This document shows positions 26,101-35,057 of a stretch of DNA of 64,000 nucleotides, one piece after another. The position numbers and the translations under genes were made by a program. The first letter of the stretch is position 1. Each line of letters begins with the position of its first letter. This DNA comes from an uncultured Phocaeicola sp. (GTDB taxonomy: Bacteria; Bacteroidota; Bacteroidia; Bacteroidales; Bacteroidaceae): positions 1-64,000 of the forward strand of contig CANPVZ010000010.1 in NCBI GenBank assembly GCA_947581855.1, given 5' to 3'. Under the pieces are notes generated by a model. That model did no database searches, was not told the DNA's origin, and worked only from the letters and a program-made list of their open reading frames with translations.

Positions 26101-26345
26101 TGAGCGCTTTGAACCTGTCTTACCGCCTTCCTCAGAAATGGTTTAAGAAATCCTTGATAAAAGGGGTGGAAGCAACGTTCCAGGCAACCAACCTGTTTAC
26201 CATTACCAAATATCCGGGTATGGATCCGCAAGGAAACTTCTCTGTTTCCACAGCGAATAATGCTTTGTATGGTATGGGAACCGATTATAGTTTTTACCCT
26301 GTGGCAAAGACTTTTAATTTTGGTATAAAATTCACCATTAACTAA
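23172..26345 (+). CDS. SusC/RagA family TonB-linked outer-membrane transporter (frame interrupted at a G tract)
   Basis: The body of 1057 codons is complete. It has a carboxypeptidase-regulatory-like domain (GVVVDEKGEPLPGASVLL, about 36), then DEVVVIGYGTAKAKDLTGSV, the plug (VVIRGQSSLSGDGQPLWVIDG) and the long beta-barrel ending in FNFGIKFTIN with the usual aromatic C-terminus. The open frame extends back to 23112 and includes a good signal-peptide core (LCKTLAVSICLFSQLPQAAHA split at the G tract side), but no ATG, GTG or TTG start occurs before the TTG at 23172, which would cut the signal in half. The true start is upstream, out of frame across the G10 tract. It forms a locus with SusD, DUF4465 and a second barrel protein. 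Substrate unknown. Confidence 0.93.
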   Translation: MFSQLPQAAHAYAGEGERVRVGAEMIAPDQSKETIKGVVVDEKGEPLPGASVLLKGTKNGTVTDIDGNFTLIYSSADMKKPQLVVSFIGMTTRTVEISGRRELTVQLTPEVNDLDEVVVIGYGTAKAKDLTGSVSRLSQKDIEMAPMTSSISGMLQGKASGVNVMISSASPTSPVSVVIRGQSSLSGDGQPLWVIDGVPQYSSGISGDVSNTLYNLNLNDVSSIDILKDASATAIYGSRAANGVVLVTTKSGSEGMKPTIEFSSRWGWQELNSNDFKSMNPAQYIAFSKQANLLEAYRQGALTYFNKKYMDANKFNQLNTSQWDMSDIDDMWLPNAYYNGTDNYWDMMTQNALAQDYNVSLRGGSKSNSYFASVNYKNQDGVVKGSNSRYIGARFNFESKISEVVKFGLNMDASSRQANNKDNMINKIIGMRPDYPAYNEDGEINTIDFYTKNPLIELLDKNYSESRNLNASTYLEYNILPYLKFRSTLNTTYSNVKTESFNRRYYDDDTNFSSHRDNQNYVIVWDNLLTFYKTMGKHDVQALVGHSLEKQSTNFMEAEGSDFPDDDVLTNLGSAATKSSIDSDKYSSALVSAFARVQYKYNNRYLLTATFRADGSSQFGKDSRWGYFPSAALGWILTEEDFMQPLKPYVSYLKLRASYGLTGSQNLGYYDFSSYMTSNIYNSSPGVYPSSLGNNLLQWESQAQTDIGLDYGLLDDRVRGTIGWYRKYVDNLITDRPVPTSSAFEDTKQNVGAISNTGIEFDITVDLIKNADLTWEVNFNAAHNKGKLEKLNGVTKFLGGTAYANYKLVEGSELGTFYGYVDAGRFYQNNEEVWALKPIDMTTGKPANYYRATSFSEGAGDIYVVDLDGDGKITADGDRTYLGNSNPDFFGGFGSTVYWKGLMVNLTFSYSVGGKRFWSDEASKFGGVNNFNSPDFILDSWTMQGVGAKYPVATHYGVGQNSVFTNRWLHDASYVRLSALNLSYRLPQKWFKKSLIKGVEATFQATNLFTITKYPGMDPQGNFSVSTANNALYGMGTDYSFYPVAKTFNFGIKFTIN

Positions 26346-26358
26346 TTGAAAGACACCT

Positions 26359-27795
26359 ATGAAAAGATATATAGCAAGCTTATTGTTGGCAGGTGCATTA
26401 TGCACCTCATGCTCGGACTTTCTGACTCAGAATCCGGAGCATTCTTTGACTATGGAGAATTCGGTGACGAATTATTCCGGAGCGAAGAATATTGTAAACG
26501 GTATTTACGGCGTGTACGAGAAATCTTCTAATTTAGGAGGGTATCTTTACGGTTCTCTGCATTGTATGGCCGGTTTGTGGGAGTATCGTTCCATTATGTA
26601 CAATATGGGATATACTCAATCGGGTGATGATAATACGATTATTTCTATTTGGTATGAGCTTTACGGATGTATCAATGCGGCAAATGCGGCTATTGAGGGC
26701 ATTTCCAAGCTTGCCGATTCGGAATATCCTTCTTTGGAGGCCAAGAATGCCTTGTTAGCGGAGGCGCGTTGTTTCCGGGGGTATTGTAATTTACAGCTTC
26801 TTTGGTTGTTCGGTCATTGGTTCGATGCGGCCGATTCTCCTTATGGAATTCTTTATCGGGACAAAACTTCCGAATTGTCCAACTTAATGATTGAGCGGAG
26901 CACCGTGGGACAAAGTTATCAGCTGATAATAGATGATTTGAAGTTTGCCGAACAACATTTAGGCGATTATGAATCGGCTCTTAAAATGTCGAAACAATTT
27001 GCACAAGCCATGCATGCCAAAATGTTGCTGGTTCGTGGTTGGGAAGGTGACTATGCAGAGGCTTTAAGTTTGGTAAATACATTACTCACCCAGTCACCCG
27101 CTTCTTTCCAGATGGAAACGGACTTGGCACAGTTATATGAGAACGGATGGAATTCAAAAGAAGTCCTGTTCTCCCGTTATTTGGGGGATTTGCCAACTTA
27201 TACCACATATGAATTTGTTTATTCGTATGCATTGTATTATGATAATGAGTTTACTGACTATCCTCAGGCTTGGCTCGAAGAGGATGAACGCTTTGATGTG
27301 ACATTCGGTACAGCCCGTTCACCGGAAACGTGGGATACGGGAACAAAAGAAAAGGTTCTGACCAAGCTGTATCATCGTGGTCGTTACGATGGTAAAAACG
27401 ATATGTATGCCACCTATGCTTTCCGGGTTGCGGAACTGTATATCATGAAAGCCGAGTTGTTGGCCCGTACTAATCCTTCGGACATTTCCGGCGCATTGGC
27501 TCCGTTGAATGAGATGCGTGCTAAATATACCAATCCGGTAATGACGGCGATCACCGGCATCACGACTCAGCAACAATTGATGGACGCTATTTATAAGGAA
27601 TATGTAGTTACGCTGTTTATGGAAAATGAATCGCCGTGGTTTGCTTCCCTTCGTTTCGAGAAGGATGGAAAACCTTGGATTAATGCGTTGAAACCGGAAG
27701 TGAATTTTAATAAAAATCACTATTGTTGGCCGATACCGGATAGTGAAATTAAAGCTCATAGTAATCCGATAGAACAGAATCCAGAACTTAAATAA
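26359..27795 (+). CDS. SusD/RagB family nutrient-binding lipoprotein
   Basis: 478 residues. The lipobox is GALCTSCSDFL (Cys about 18). TPR-like helices of the family carry VNGIYGVYEKSSNLGG and AEARCFRGYCNLQLLWLFGH (about 135), and AFRVAELYIMKAELLARTNP (about 352) is the conserved late motif. SusD proteins act as lids on the SusC barrel and bind the ligand. It begins 13 nt after the susC stop. No enzyme genes are adjacent, so the ligand need not be a polysaccharide. Confidence 0.93.
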   Translation: MKRYIASLLLAGALCTSCSDFLTQNPEHSLTMENSVTNYSGAKNIVNGIYGVYEKSSNLGGYLYGSLHCMAGLWEYRSIMYNMGYTQSGDDNTIISIWYELYGCINAANAAIEGISKLADSEYPSLEAKNALLAEARCFRGYCNLQLLWLFGHWFDAADSPYGILYRDKTSELSNLMIERSTVGQSYQLIIDDLKFAEQHLGDYESALKMSKQFAQAMHAKMLLVRGWEGDYAEALSLVNTLLTQSPASFQMETDLAQLYENGWNSKEVLFSRYLGDLPTYTTYEFVYSYALYYDNEFTDYPQAWLEEDERFDVTFGTARSPETWDTGTKEKVLTKLYHRGRYDGKNDMYATYAFRVAELYIMKAELLARTNPSDISGALAPLNEMRAKYTNPVMTAITGITTQQQLMDAIYKEYVVTLFMENESPWFASLRFEKDGKPWINALKPEVNFNKNHYCWPIPDSEIKAHSNPIEQNPELK

Positions 27796-27810
27796 TAAAT
27801 GACTGAACTT

Positions 27811-28632
27811 ATGAAAAAATTAATATTAAGCCTATTTGTAGCGTTGGGGGCATTCTTCACTTCATGCAGTGACGATATAGATCTGGTAATTCCTTATCCC
27901 ACCAACATTACTTTCGATGAATTAGAGATTCCTACCCGTTTCTCTCATGTAATTCCCGATAACGGGTTTTCTGTACAGGGATTGAACTTTCATACCGTAA
28001 AAGCTTCGGACGGGCAATTGAACGGTGGATTCTGTTACAGCAATCGCTCCAATCGTTCTTTTGTATGGCAGAATACACCGGAAGCACTTGATTCCATCCG
28101 TTACAGCGTGTGGTCTACCCGTCCTAATAATACGGGTACTTATTTGGTGTGCCATGTGAATAATGAAGACGCTTACTTTACGTTAGACAAGGCGCAAGTG
28201 ATAGATTATATGTTGGTTGCTAATACGTCCTGGACATATTTGGCTGTTACTTACGGTGATACGTATGGAACGGTTGAAGAACCGAAAGCCAATCCGAATA
28301 TTCCGAGCAAACCGATGGGAATATGGCATACTTATGTTCCGGGTGGAGTAAAAAAGTTTGCCGATAATGATTACCTGACCCTTATTGTAAAAGGATATAA
28401 AGGAACGAATGCAACGGGAACCGTAACGTTCGATTTGGTATGTAAAAAAGGACACAATCCTGACTATCCGACTTGGGACTATACGGTAATCGATTGGCGT
28501 AAGATGGAATTGTCTGCTTTAGGTGAAGTAGATAAGGTAGTATTCTCTTTAGAGTCATCGGATAAGAATGCTCAAGGTGAAATGCGTACACCTGCTTGGT
28601 TCTGCTTAGACGGAATCCAATTGAAACAATAA
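27811..28632 (+). CDS. DUF4465 lipoprotein of the SusCD locus
   Basis: 273 residues from the ATG at 27811; an ATG at 27799 in frame adds four. The lipobox is FFTSC (Cys about 17). The fold looks all-beta: FDELEIPTRFSHVIPDNGFS, then NGGFCYSNRSN, ending with the DUF4465 signature VIDWRKMELSALGEVDKVVF and TPAWFCLDGIQL. This domain is common as a third, surface-exposed member of SusCD loci and probably binds the ligand. A terminator follows directly, so SusC-SusD-DUF4465 is one unit. Confidence 0.85.
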   Translation: MKKLILSLFVALGAFFTSCSDDIDLVIPYPTNITFDELEIPTRFSHVIPDNGFSVQGLNFHTVKASDGQLNGGFCYSNRSNRSFVWQNTPEALDSIRYSVWSTRPNNTGTYLVCHVNNEDAYFTLDKAQVIDYMLVANTSWTYLAVTYGDTYGTVEEPKANPNIPSKPMGIWHTYVPGGVKKFADNDYLTLIVKGYKGTNATGTVTFDLVCKKGHNPDYPTWDYTVIDWRKMELSALGEVDKVVFSLESSDKNAQGEMRTPAWFCLDGIQLKQ

Positions 28633-28649
28633 ATTCTCTCTCTTTTTTA

Positions 28650-28700
28650 AAGGAAACGGGGTAGGCGGGCTGATTCGTCTTACCTCTGTTTCCTTCTTTT
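28650..28700 (+). terminator. terminator of the susCD-DUF4465 operon
   Basis: AAGGAAAC-GGGGTA pairs with TACCTC-GTTTCCTT (28650-28695), followed by CTTTTTTC. The remainder of the gap to 28950 shows no gene; a long T-rich tract and no clear promoter. Confidence 0.8.
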
Positions 28701-29154
28701 TTCTTTTCTGGATGACAAGAGGGATTTTTAATAACAGTAAAATCATGCTCGAGTTTTGTCGTCCAAAGCCGTGATTTTTTTTGGTAGCAGTATAGGGAAG
28801 ATCATAAAAGAGGATAAAAACGGATAATTATTGAAGGTGGAATCTTTTTAGGAAATTTATACTCGTTGGGGGCATGTGCTATGCTACATATCGAATGCCA
28901 TAGGTATTGAATGATTTATCTGCAGGGATTAGAAACTTAAATTATATAGTATGAGAAGAATGTCAAAAAGCTGCAACATTTTTAAGCCGAGGAAATATGC
29001 TTCTTTTATTGGTAATATTGTGTTCCATTTGTTTGTAAAAATAGGGTTGAAGCAGAAAACGCAGATGGAACAGATTGCGGAATGGAGTAATGAGGTCGTG
29101 ACTCATTTCCCGGAAGATTTCCAACGAGCATTGTTTTTTCATAAAGTAAAAAGG

Positions 29155-31482
29155 ATGAAACGAAACGTTATCCTGTGTATGTTTATGGGGATAGTTGGAG
29201 GGATACACGCGCAGCAACCGGTTGAGGTGTCCGGCACCGTTACGGATTCTTTAAATACACCTTTAAAACAGACCGCTTTGGTAATGGTAGTAAATAAAGA
29301 GAGCCTGACAAAAGTGGTTAGCGGTGAGTATCACACAACTTTTCGCGTAAATTATATGCCAGAGCCCGGTAAGGCCTATTTGTTATATGTATTTGTTCCG
29401 GGATATAAAGACCGATATATGGAAATAACCGGTAAACATGGAAATTTAGGTACAATCCCGTTGGCAGAACTGTCCCAACGGCTAAAAGAAGTGGTTATAA
29501 AAGCAGATGCTTTGCCGCATGAAGTGGTATTTGGAGATGATGTGTATAAAATATCCGGAAGTGTACTTGCCAATGAATATTCGTTGTATACGTTGCTGTC
29601 CCGTATTCCGGGGTTGTTTGTGAATGGCGAACGTGTAGAAATCGTGGGCGCGGGGACCCCTGTTTTTACTATAAATGGACAAAAACCCCGTCCCGGAGAA
29701 TTGGATATGATCACTCCGGAAGAGATAGAAAAGGTGGTTGTCAATCGTGCTCCGTCCGTAAAATATGGTAATTCGGTGAAAGGAGTGATTGATATTCGCA
29801 TGAAGAAAAAACTGCGTGATTATCTCAGTGCCAAGATAAGGAACGATGTAGAATTAGGAAACCGGTATACACAGAATAAGTCAGTATTGCAGATAAATCA
29901 TAAAGATGGAAAATGGACCAATTATTTAGGTTATACTTATAATTTAGGGAAAAACAGGTGCGACTTGTATGACCAAAAGGAGACGATAGTAGATGCTGAT
30001 AAGTTTACGGAAATATCCAAAGAGATAGAGAAACATCATGGTATAGGACATCAACTGACTGTCAGCCCCAAATACCAGATAAATGATAAAAGTTATGTTG
30101 ATGTGCAGTATAATTATGGAACTCAAAATAGGAATTCCCGGACATTCACAGATGGAATGCGTCAAAATCTTTTAGGTGATTTGCGGGAAAAAATTGATAA
30201 GCAGAGCAATCAGGATGCTGATAATCCGACTCATCAGGTAGCGGCTCGTTATTATACGGAATGGAAAAATGGAAATACATTCGTAACGAATGTTTCTTAT
30301 GCGAACCTGAAAACGGAATCTACGCAATACATTGATGAACAGATTAATATAGATAGCCAGGCTACTCAAGTGAAATCGAATGCCAGGAGCCGGGTTTATA
30401 CGGTTGATATGGATTATCTGTTAACCCTAGCTTCTCGGTTACGATTGAATGTGGGAGGCGAATATGCATTCATACAAAATGATACTCGTAATGTTTACGA
30501 TGGGAATAATTTAGACGGCCGTTCTTTCAATACGGATACAAAGGATTATATGGGAAGTCTGTATGCCGATTTGCGTTTTGTTGAAAGTAAGTTTATGTTT
30601 GCTGGAGGTGTTCGTGGAGAATATAACCGTCGTTCTGACTTATATAATGAAAAGAATAATTTTCATTCATTGGATTTCTCTCCGCGCTTGAAAGTATCGT
30701 ATAACTTTTCTCCTGTCACTTCCCTGTCGTTGAATTACAATTTTATGTTACAGCGTCCTTCCATGAGTCAGCTCAATCCCAATCCTATTTATGTGAACAA
30801 GTACTTGTATATTGCCGGCAATCCGGATCTGAAGCTGGCGAAAGTCCATGCGGCAGGTTTAGGAATCCGGTTACCTGCTCATATTAGTTTGGATGTTTCT
30901 TATCGATATATAAAGAACAATATATTTAAGGCCTTTATGTCGGATAAAGAAAATCCGGAAGTGATTGTATTTTCTTATTCGAATTTGGAAAAATCGCAGA
31001 ATCTGATGTTTTCAGCCAGTTATTGGGGCACGTGGTCGTGGTATACTTTTCTGCTGAATGGCATGTATTCAAAACCTTTTATAAAAGCACCCTATATGGA
31101 TGAAATGATGCGCTATAACAAACCGTATTATGTGATTCATAATCAGCATATGTTCCGGTTTAATAACGGACTGTCCGGATCTGTTTCTTTTCATTATTAT
31201 TCCAAGTCGGAATCATTTCCATCTAATACGGAAGCTCACTTTAATATAGGTGGAGACTTGTATTATAAATATAAGCAGTGGAATTTCCGCCTCTCCTGTG
31301 ACAACCTGATTTATAAGAAAATCGTTCCGACAACCCAAAAGTATTTGAATATATATAATCGCCAAGAGGCTGATTTGCATTTAAGATATGTTGAAATAGG
31401 CATCACTTATAGGTTTAGTAAATTTAAGGAATTGTTCCAGCGAAATAATTCGGGAGCCGGAGCACGACAACGAGCTAATTAA
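29155..31482 (+). CDS. TonB-dependent-receptor-like outer-membrane beta-barrel protein
   Basis: 775 residues from the ATG at 29155, which gives a clean signal peptide (MKRNVILCMFMGIVGGIHAQ). A carboxypeptidase-regulatory-like domain (VEVSGTVTDSLNTPLKQTAL) and a plug-like part (LKEVVIKADALPHEVVFGDDVYKI, ends quoted: LKEVVIKADA and VVFGDDVYK; PVFTINGQKPRPGELDMITP) precede a beta-barrel ending in a KFKELFQ tail. This is the outer-membrane beta-barrel family 3 type. The frame is open upstream to an ATG at 28951, which would add 68 residues (MRRMSKSCNIFKPRKYASF, later EVVTHFPEDFQRALFFHKVKR in two parts); such an extension before a signal peptide is unlikely to be used. It probably belongs functionally with the SusCD locus. 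Confidence 0.85.
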   Translation: MKRNVILCMFMGIVGGIHAQQPVEVSGTVTDSLNTPLKQTALVMVVNKESLTKVVSGEYHTTFRVNYMPEPGKAYLLYVFVPGYKDRYMEITGKHGNLGTIPLAELSQRLKEVVIKADALPHEVVFGDDVYKISGSVLANEYSLYTLLSRIPGLFVNGERVEIVGAGTPVFTINGQKPRPGELDMITPEEIEKVVVNRAPSVKYGNSVKGVIDIRMKKKLRDYLSAKIRNDVELGNRYTQNKSVLQINHKDGKWTNYLGYTYNLGKNRCDLYDQKETIVDADKFTEISKEIEKHHGIGHQLTVSPKYQINDKSYVDVQYNYGTQNRNSRTFTDGMRQNLLGDLREKIDKQSNQDADNPTHQVAARYYTEWKNGNTFVTNVSYANLKTESTQYIDEQINIDSQATQVKSNARSRVYTVDMDYLLTLASRLRLNVGGEYAFIQNDTRNVYDGNNLDGRSFNTDTKDYMGSLYADLRFVESKFMFAGGVRGEYNRRSDLYNEKNNFHSLDFSPRLKVSYNFSPVTSLSLNYNFMLQRPSMSQLNPNPIYVNKYLYIAGNPDLKLAKVHAAGLGIRLPAHISLDVSYRYIKNNIFKAFMSDKENPEVIVFSYSNLEKSQNLMFSASYWGTWSWYTFLLNGMYSKPFIKAPYMDEMMRYNKPYYVIHNQHMFRFNNGLSGSVSFHYYSKSESFPSNTEAHFNIGGDLYYKYKQWNFRLSCDNLIYKKIVPTTQKYLNIYNRQEADLHLRYVEIGITYRFSKFKELFQRNNSGAGARQRAN

Positions 31483-31714
31483 AAAAGAAGGTATGATAAT
31501 GTCTGAGTGATGATTCGTAATTTTAAAATCTGAAAGCTATAAAGAAGGATAAAAAATCTTTTGAAACAAGCCGGACGATGCACAGAAAACGGTTCATTTC
31601 ATAATTATTTTGCCTATATATGTCGTTTGACTTTCACACCCGGCTTTATGTCGGGTTGTCTGTAGAAGGAATAACATTTTTCTGTATTTATTCCTCTCTA
31701 CCATATTTTTATAC

Positions 31715-31722
31715 TATTTTTG
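31715..31722 (+). promoter_or_regulatory. -7 box of the tsaB promoter
   Basis: TATTTTTG fits TAnnTTTG, 28 nt before the tsaB ATG. No clear -33 TTTG at 19-21 bp. Confidence 0.45.
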
Positions 31723-31749
31723 CACCTAATATACTAAGTAGAAAATAAT

Positions 31750-32439
31750 ATGTCGTGCATTTTACATATTGAAACGTCGACGGAGGTTTGTTCCGTTGCC
31801 ATAAGCGAGGACGGGCAATCAATATTTTCCAAAGAAGATTTTAAAGGACCGTCACATGCCGTTTCGCTGGGAGTATTCGTAGAGGAAGCTTTATCTTTTG
31901 TTGATAATCATGCCATCCCGTTAGATGCGGTGGCGGTAAGTTGCGGGCCGGGTTCCTACACCGGTTTGCGCATAGGAGTGTCGATGGCAAAAGGTGTATG
32001 TTATGGGCGCGACTTGAAACTAATTGCTATCCCAACTCCGAAAGTAATGTGCGTGCCGGTTCTTTTACAGCACGATTTGCCGGACGATGCTTTACTGTGT
32101 CCGATGATTGATGCCCGTCGCATGGAGGTGTACGCTGCTGTTTATGACAGGGCACTGAATGAGGCTCGGGAAATTGCCGCCGATATTGTGGACGAGAATT
32201 CGTATCTGAACTTTTTGGAGGAGCATCCTGTTTATTTCTTCGGTAATGGAGCGGCGAAATGCAGAGAGAAGATAACGCATCCGAATGCACACTTTATTGA
32301 AGAGATAGTTCCTTTGGCGAAGTGGATGTTTCCTTTAGCCGAAAAAGCAGTCGCTTGCCGGGACTTTAAGGATGTTGCTTATTTTGAACCTTTCTATTTG
32401 AAAGAATTTGTAGCTTCAAAACCTAAGAAGTTATTGTAA
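31750..32439 (+). CDS. tsaB: tRNA threonylcarbamoyladenosine biosynthesis protein TsaB
   Basis: 229 residues of the ASKHA (YeaZ) family. It has ILHIETSTEVCSVAISEDG at the start, and SCGPGSYTGLRIGVSMAKG near residue 66, the diagnostic motif. TsaB scaffolds TsaD in making the t6A37 modification of ANN-decoding tRNAs. No peptidase site is expected or seen. It starts a run of core genes; the DUF4290 gene follows after 27 nt. Confidence 0.95.
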   Translation: MSCILHIETSTEVCSVAISEDGQSIFSKEDFKGPSHAVSLGVFVEEALSFVDNHAIPLDAVAVSCGPGSYTGLRIGVSMAKGVCYGRDLKLIAIPTPKVMCVPVLLQHDLPDDALLCPMIDARRMEVYAAVYDRALNEAREIAADIVDENSYLNFLEEHPVYFFGNGAAKCREKITHPNAHFIEEIVPLAKWMFPLAEKAVACRDFKDVAYFEPFYLKEFVASKPKKLL

Positions 32440-32466
32440 AAAATATAGTTTTTAATTGAAATATAG

Positions 32467-33093
32467 ATGGATAATCATTTAGAGTATAACACTCAGCGAG
32501 AAAAATTGCCGCTTCCGGAATATGGGCGGAGCATTCAGAATATGGTAGACTATGCGTTAACGATTGAAGAACGTGCCGAACGTCAGCGTTGCGCTAATAC
32601 TATTATCAATATAATGGGAAATATGTTTCCGCATTTACGGGATGTACCCGACTTTAAACATAAATTGTGGGATCATCTGGCCATCATGTCCGGATTTAAG
32701 TTGGATATCGATTATCCGTATGAGATTGTGAAAAAGGATTGTTTGGATGTAAAGCCGGAACGTATTCCTTATCAGAACAGCCACATTCGTTACCGTCATT
32801 ACGGACGTTTAATAGAAAGTCTTGTTCAGAAAGCCGTGCAGTATCCCGAAGGTGAGGAGAAAAAGCAACTGGTACGTTTGATAGCCAACCATATGAAGAA
32901 AGACTTTATGGCTTGGAATAAGGATACCGTAGAGGATAAAAAAATATTTGATGATATAGACGAATACTCTCATGGCAATATTCATTTGGAGGAAACCCAG
33001 ATCCAGTTAACCGGCGGACAGAATCAGCAGCGAAATTATGCTCCGCGTAAGCGGATGACGAACAACAATAACGGTCAGAAGCGGAAATATTAA
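32467..33093 (+). CDS. DUF4290 domain protein
   Basis: 208 residues. The main domain (about 5-165) is helical, with LEYNTQREKLPLPEYGRSIQ and ANTIINIMGNMFPHLRDVPD. The C-terminus is basic and Asn/Gln-rich (NNNNGQKRKY), suggesting nucleic-acid contact. DUF4290 is conserved in Bacteroidetes and commonly sits just before murA, as here (38 nt). The function is unknown. No signal peptide is present. Confidence 0.88.
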   Translation: MDNHLEYNTQREKLPLPEYGRSIQNMVDYALTIEERAERQRCANTIINIMGNMFPHLRDVPDFKHKLWDHLAIMSGFKLDIDYPYEIVKKDCLDVKPERIPYQNSHIRYRHYGRLIESLVQKAVQYPEGEEKKQLVRLIANHMKKDFMAWNKDTVEDKKIFDDIDEYSHGNIHLEETQIQLTGGQNQQRNYAPRKRMTNNNNGQKRKY

Positions 33094-33131
33094 AAATATA
33101 CCTTAATATATAATACATTAAATCTACTACT

Positions 33132-34436
33132 ATGGCTTCATTTGTAATTGAAGGAGGACATAAATTACAAGGTGATATATATCCTCAAGGCGCAAAAAAC
33201 GAAGTGCTTCAGATTCTGTGTGCAACCTTGTTGACGGCAGAAGAAGTTACCATACATAATGTTCCCGATATTTTAGATGTGAACAATTTGATACAACTCC
33301 TGCGGGAAATGGGAGTAAAGGTTACTAAAAAAGGAGTGGATTCGTATGCGTTCAAAGCCGATGCGGTAGATTTAGCTTATATTGAGAGCGAGGAATTTTT
33401 AAAGAAATGCTCAAAGTTAAGAGGTTCGGTCATGTTGATTGGCCCAATGATTGCCCGTTTCGGCAAAGCGATGATTTCCAAGCCGGGAGGCGATAAAATT
33501 GGTAGGCGCCGTTTGGATACGCACTTCCTCGGCATTCAGAAATTGGGAGCGGAATTCCGGTATAATGCCACGAAAGAGGCATTTGAAATTATTGCGAAAC
33601 GTTTAAGTGGTACTTATATGTTGCTGGATGAAGCATCGGTTACAGGTACCGCAAATATCGTGATGGCAGCTGTGATGGCAGAAGGAGAAACAACCATTTA
33701 TAATGCGGCTTGCGAACCTTATTTGCAACAGCTTTGCAAGATGTTGAATCGCATGGGAGCTAAAATCAGTGGCATCGCTTCTAACCGTTTAACGATTGTG
33801 GGAGTGGAAGAACTGAAAGGATGTGAACATACTGTGTTGCCGGATATGATTGAAGTTGGCAGTTTTATCGGTATGGCTGCCATGACAGGCAGTGAATTGC
33901 TCATTAAAAATGTTTCTTATGAGAATTTGGGCATTATTCCCGATAGCTTTCGCCGGTTAGGTATTAAAATGGAACAATGGGGCGATGATATATTTATTCC
34001 CGAACAAGAACATTATGAAATAGAATCGTTTATCGACGGATCGATTATGACGATAGCCGACGCTCCCTGGCCGGGGTTGACGCCCGACTTGTTAAGCGTA
34101 TTGCTGGTGGTGGCTACCCAGGCAAAAGGCAGTGTGCTGATTCATCAGAAAATGTTCGAAAGTCGTTTGTTCTTTGTGGATAAACTAATAGATATGGGAG
34201 CACAAATTATTCTCTGCGATCCGCATCGCGCTGTAGTGATAGGGCATGATAAGAATTTTCGTCTGCGTGGGGGAACCATGACTTCGCCCGATATCCGCGC
34301 CGGAATTGCCTTGCTGATTGCTGCTATGAGTGCCGAGGGGATTAGCCGCATTAATAATATAGAACAGATTGACCGCGGATACCAGGACATCGAACGACGC
34401 TTGAATGCCTTGGGAGCCCGTATCACACGTATATGA
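33132..34436 (+). CDS. murA: UDP-N-acetylglucosamine 1-carboxyvinyltransferase (Asp-type active site)
   Basis: 434 residues. MurA transfers enolpyruvate from PEP to UDP-GlcNAc, the first committed step of peptidoglycan synthesis. KN of the catalytic QGAKNEVLQ is present (Lys22). The loop that normally reads PGGCxIGxRP is [13 protein letters not shown] here, so residue 121 is Asp in place of the Cys that fosfomycin alkylates. This Asp form is active and intrinsically fosfomycin-insensitive in other bacteria. Its stop overlaps the rimM start (ATGA), so the two are coupled. Confidence 0.96.
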   Translation: MASFVIEGGHKLQGDIYPQGAKNEVLQILCATLLTAEEVTIHNVPDILDVNNLIQLLREMGVKVTKKGVDSYAFKADAVDLAYIESEEFLKKCSKLRGSVMLIGPMIARFGKAMISKPGGDKIGRRRLDTHFLGIQKLGAEFRYNATKEAFEIIAKRLSGTYMLLDEASVTGTANIVMAAVMAEGETTIYNAACEPYLQQLCKMLNRMGAKISGIASNRLTIVGVEELKGCEHTVLPDMIEVGSFIGMAAMTGSELLIKNVSYENLGIIPDSFRRLGIKMEQWGDDIFIPEQEHYEIESFIDGSIMTIADAPWPGLTPDLLSVLLVVATQAKGSVLIHQKMFESRLFFVDKLIDMGAQIILCDPHRAVVIGHDKNFRLRGGTMTSPDIRAGIALLIAAMSAEGISRINNIEQIDRGYQDIERRLNALGARITRI

Positions 34437-34969
34437 TAAGGAAAGAAGATGTTTATAAAATAGGTCTGTTGACCAAACCTCATGGGGTGAAAGGGGAGAT
34501 AGCCTTCTCTTTCACTGATGATGTGTTCGATCGGGTAGATTGCGAATATTTTATCTGTCTGCTCGAAGGCATTTTGGTACCCTTTTATATAGAGGAGTAT
34601 CGTTTTAAGTCCGATTCGGTTGCTTTGGTAAAGTTCGAACGAATTGATACCGCCGAGCAGGCACGCCGTTTTACAAATGTAGAAGTCTATTTTCCGTTGG
34701 CTTTGGCTGAAAAGGCACCCGAAGGACAACTGTCGTGGAATTATTTTGTAGGTTTTCAGGTGCAAGATGTCCGTTTTGGCGAATTGGGTTGTGTAAAAGA
34801 GGTGGATGATTCCACAGTTAATACGCTTTTTGTTATCGACCATCAGGGGAAGGAATTGCTGGTTCCTGCCCGGGAAGAATTCATTTTAAGTTTGGACAAT
34901 CGGAAGCGAAGTATGATTTTACAACTTCCTGACGGGTTGTTGGATATGGATCTCGCCGAGGAAGCGTGA
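34433..34969 (+). CDS. rimM: 16S rRNA processing protein RimM
   Basis: 178 residues. The N-terminal barrel starts [19 protein letters not shown] (the GKIxKPHGxxGE motif), and the C-terminal PRC-like barrel has [14 protein letters not shown] and [17 protein letters not shown]. RimM helps assemble the 30S head domain. It overlaps murA by 4 nt; an M23 peptidase follows after 88 nt. The length is normal. Confidence 0.94.
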   Translation: MIRKEDVYKIGLLTKPHGVKGEIAFSFTDDVFDRVDCEYFICLLEGILVPFYIEEYRFKSDSVALVKFERIDTAEQARRFTNVEVYFPLALAEKAPEGQLSWNYFVGFQVQDVRFGELGCVKEVDDSTVNTLFVIDHQGKELLVPAREEFILSLDNRKRSMILQLPDGLLDMDLAEEA

Positions 34970-35057
34970 TTATTTCTTTCCCAATCGTTAAAATGAATAA
35001 AGAAAGGGAGTTCCCTTAGGGGTAAATTCGTATTTTTGTCGGGTATTATCCTAAGTT

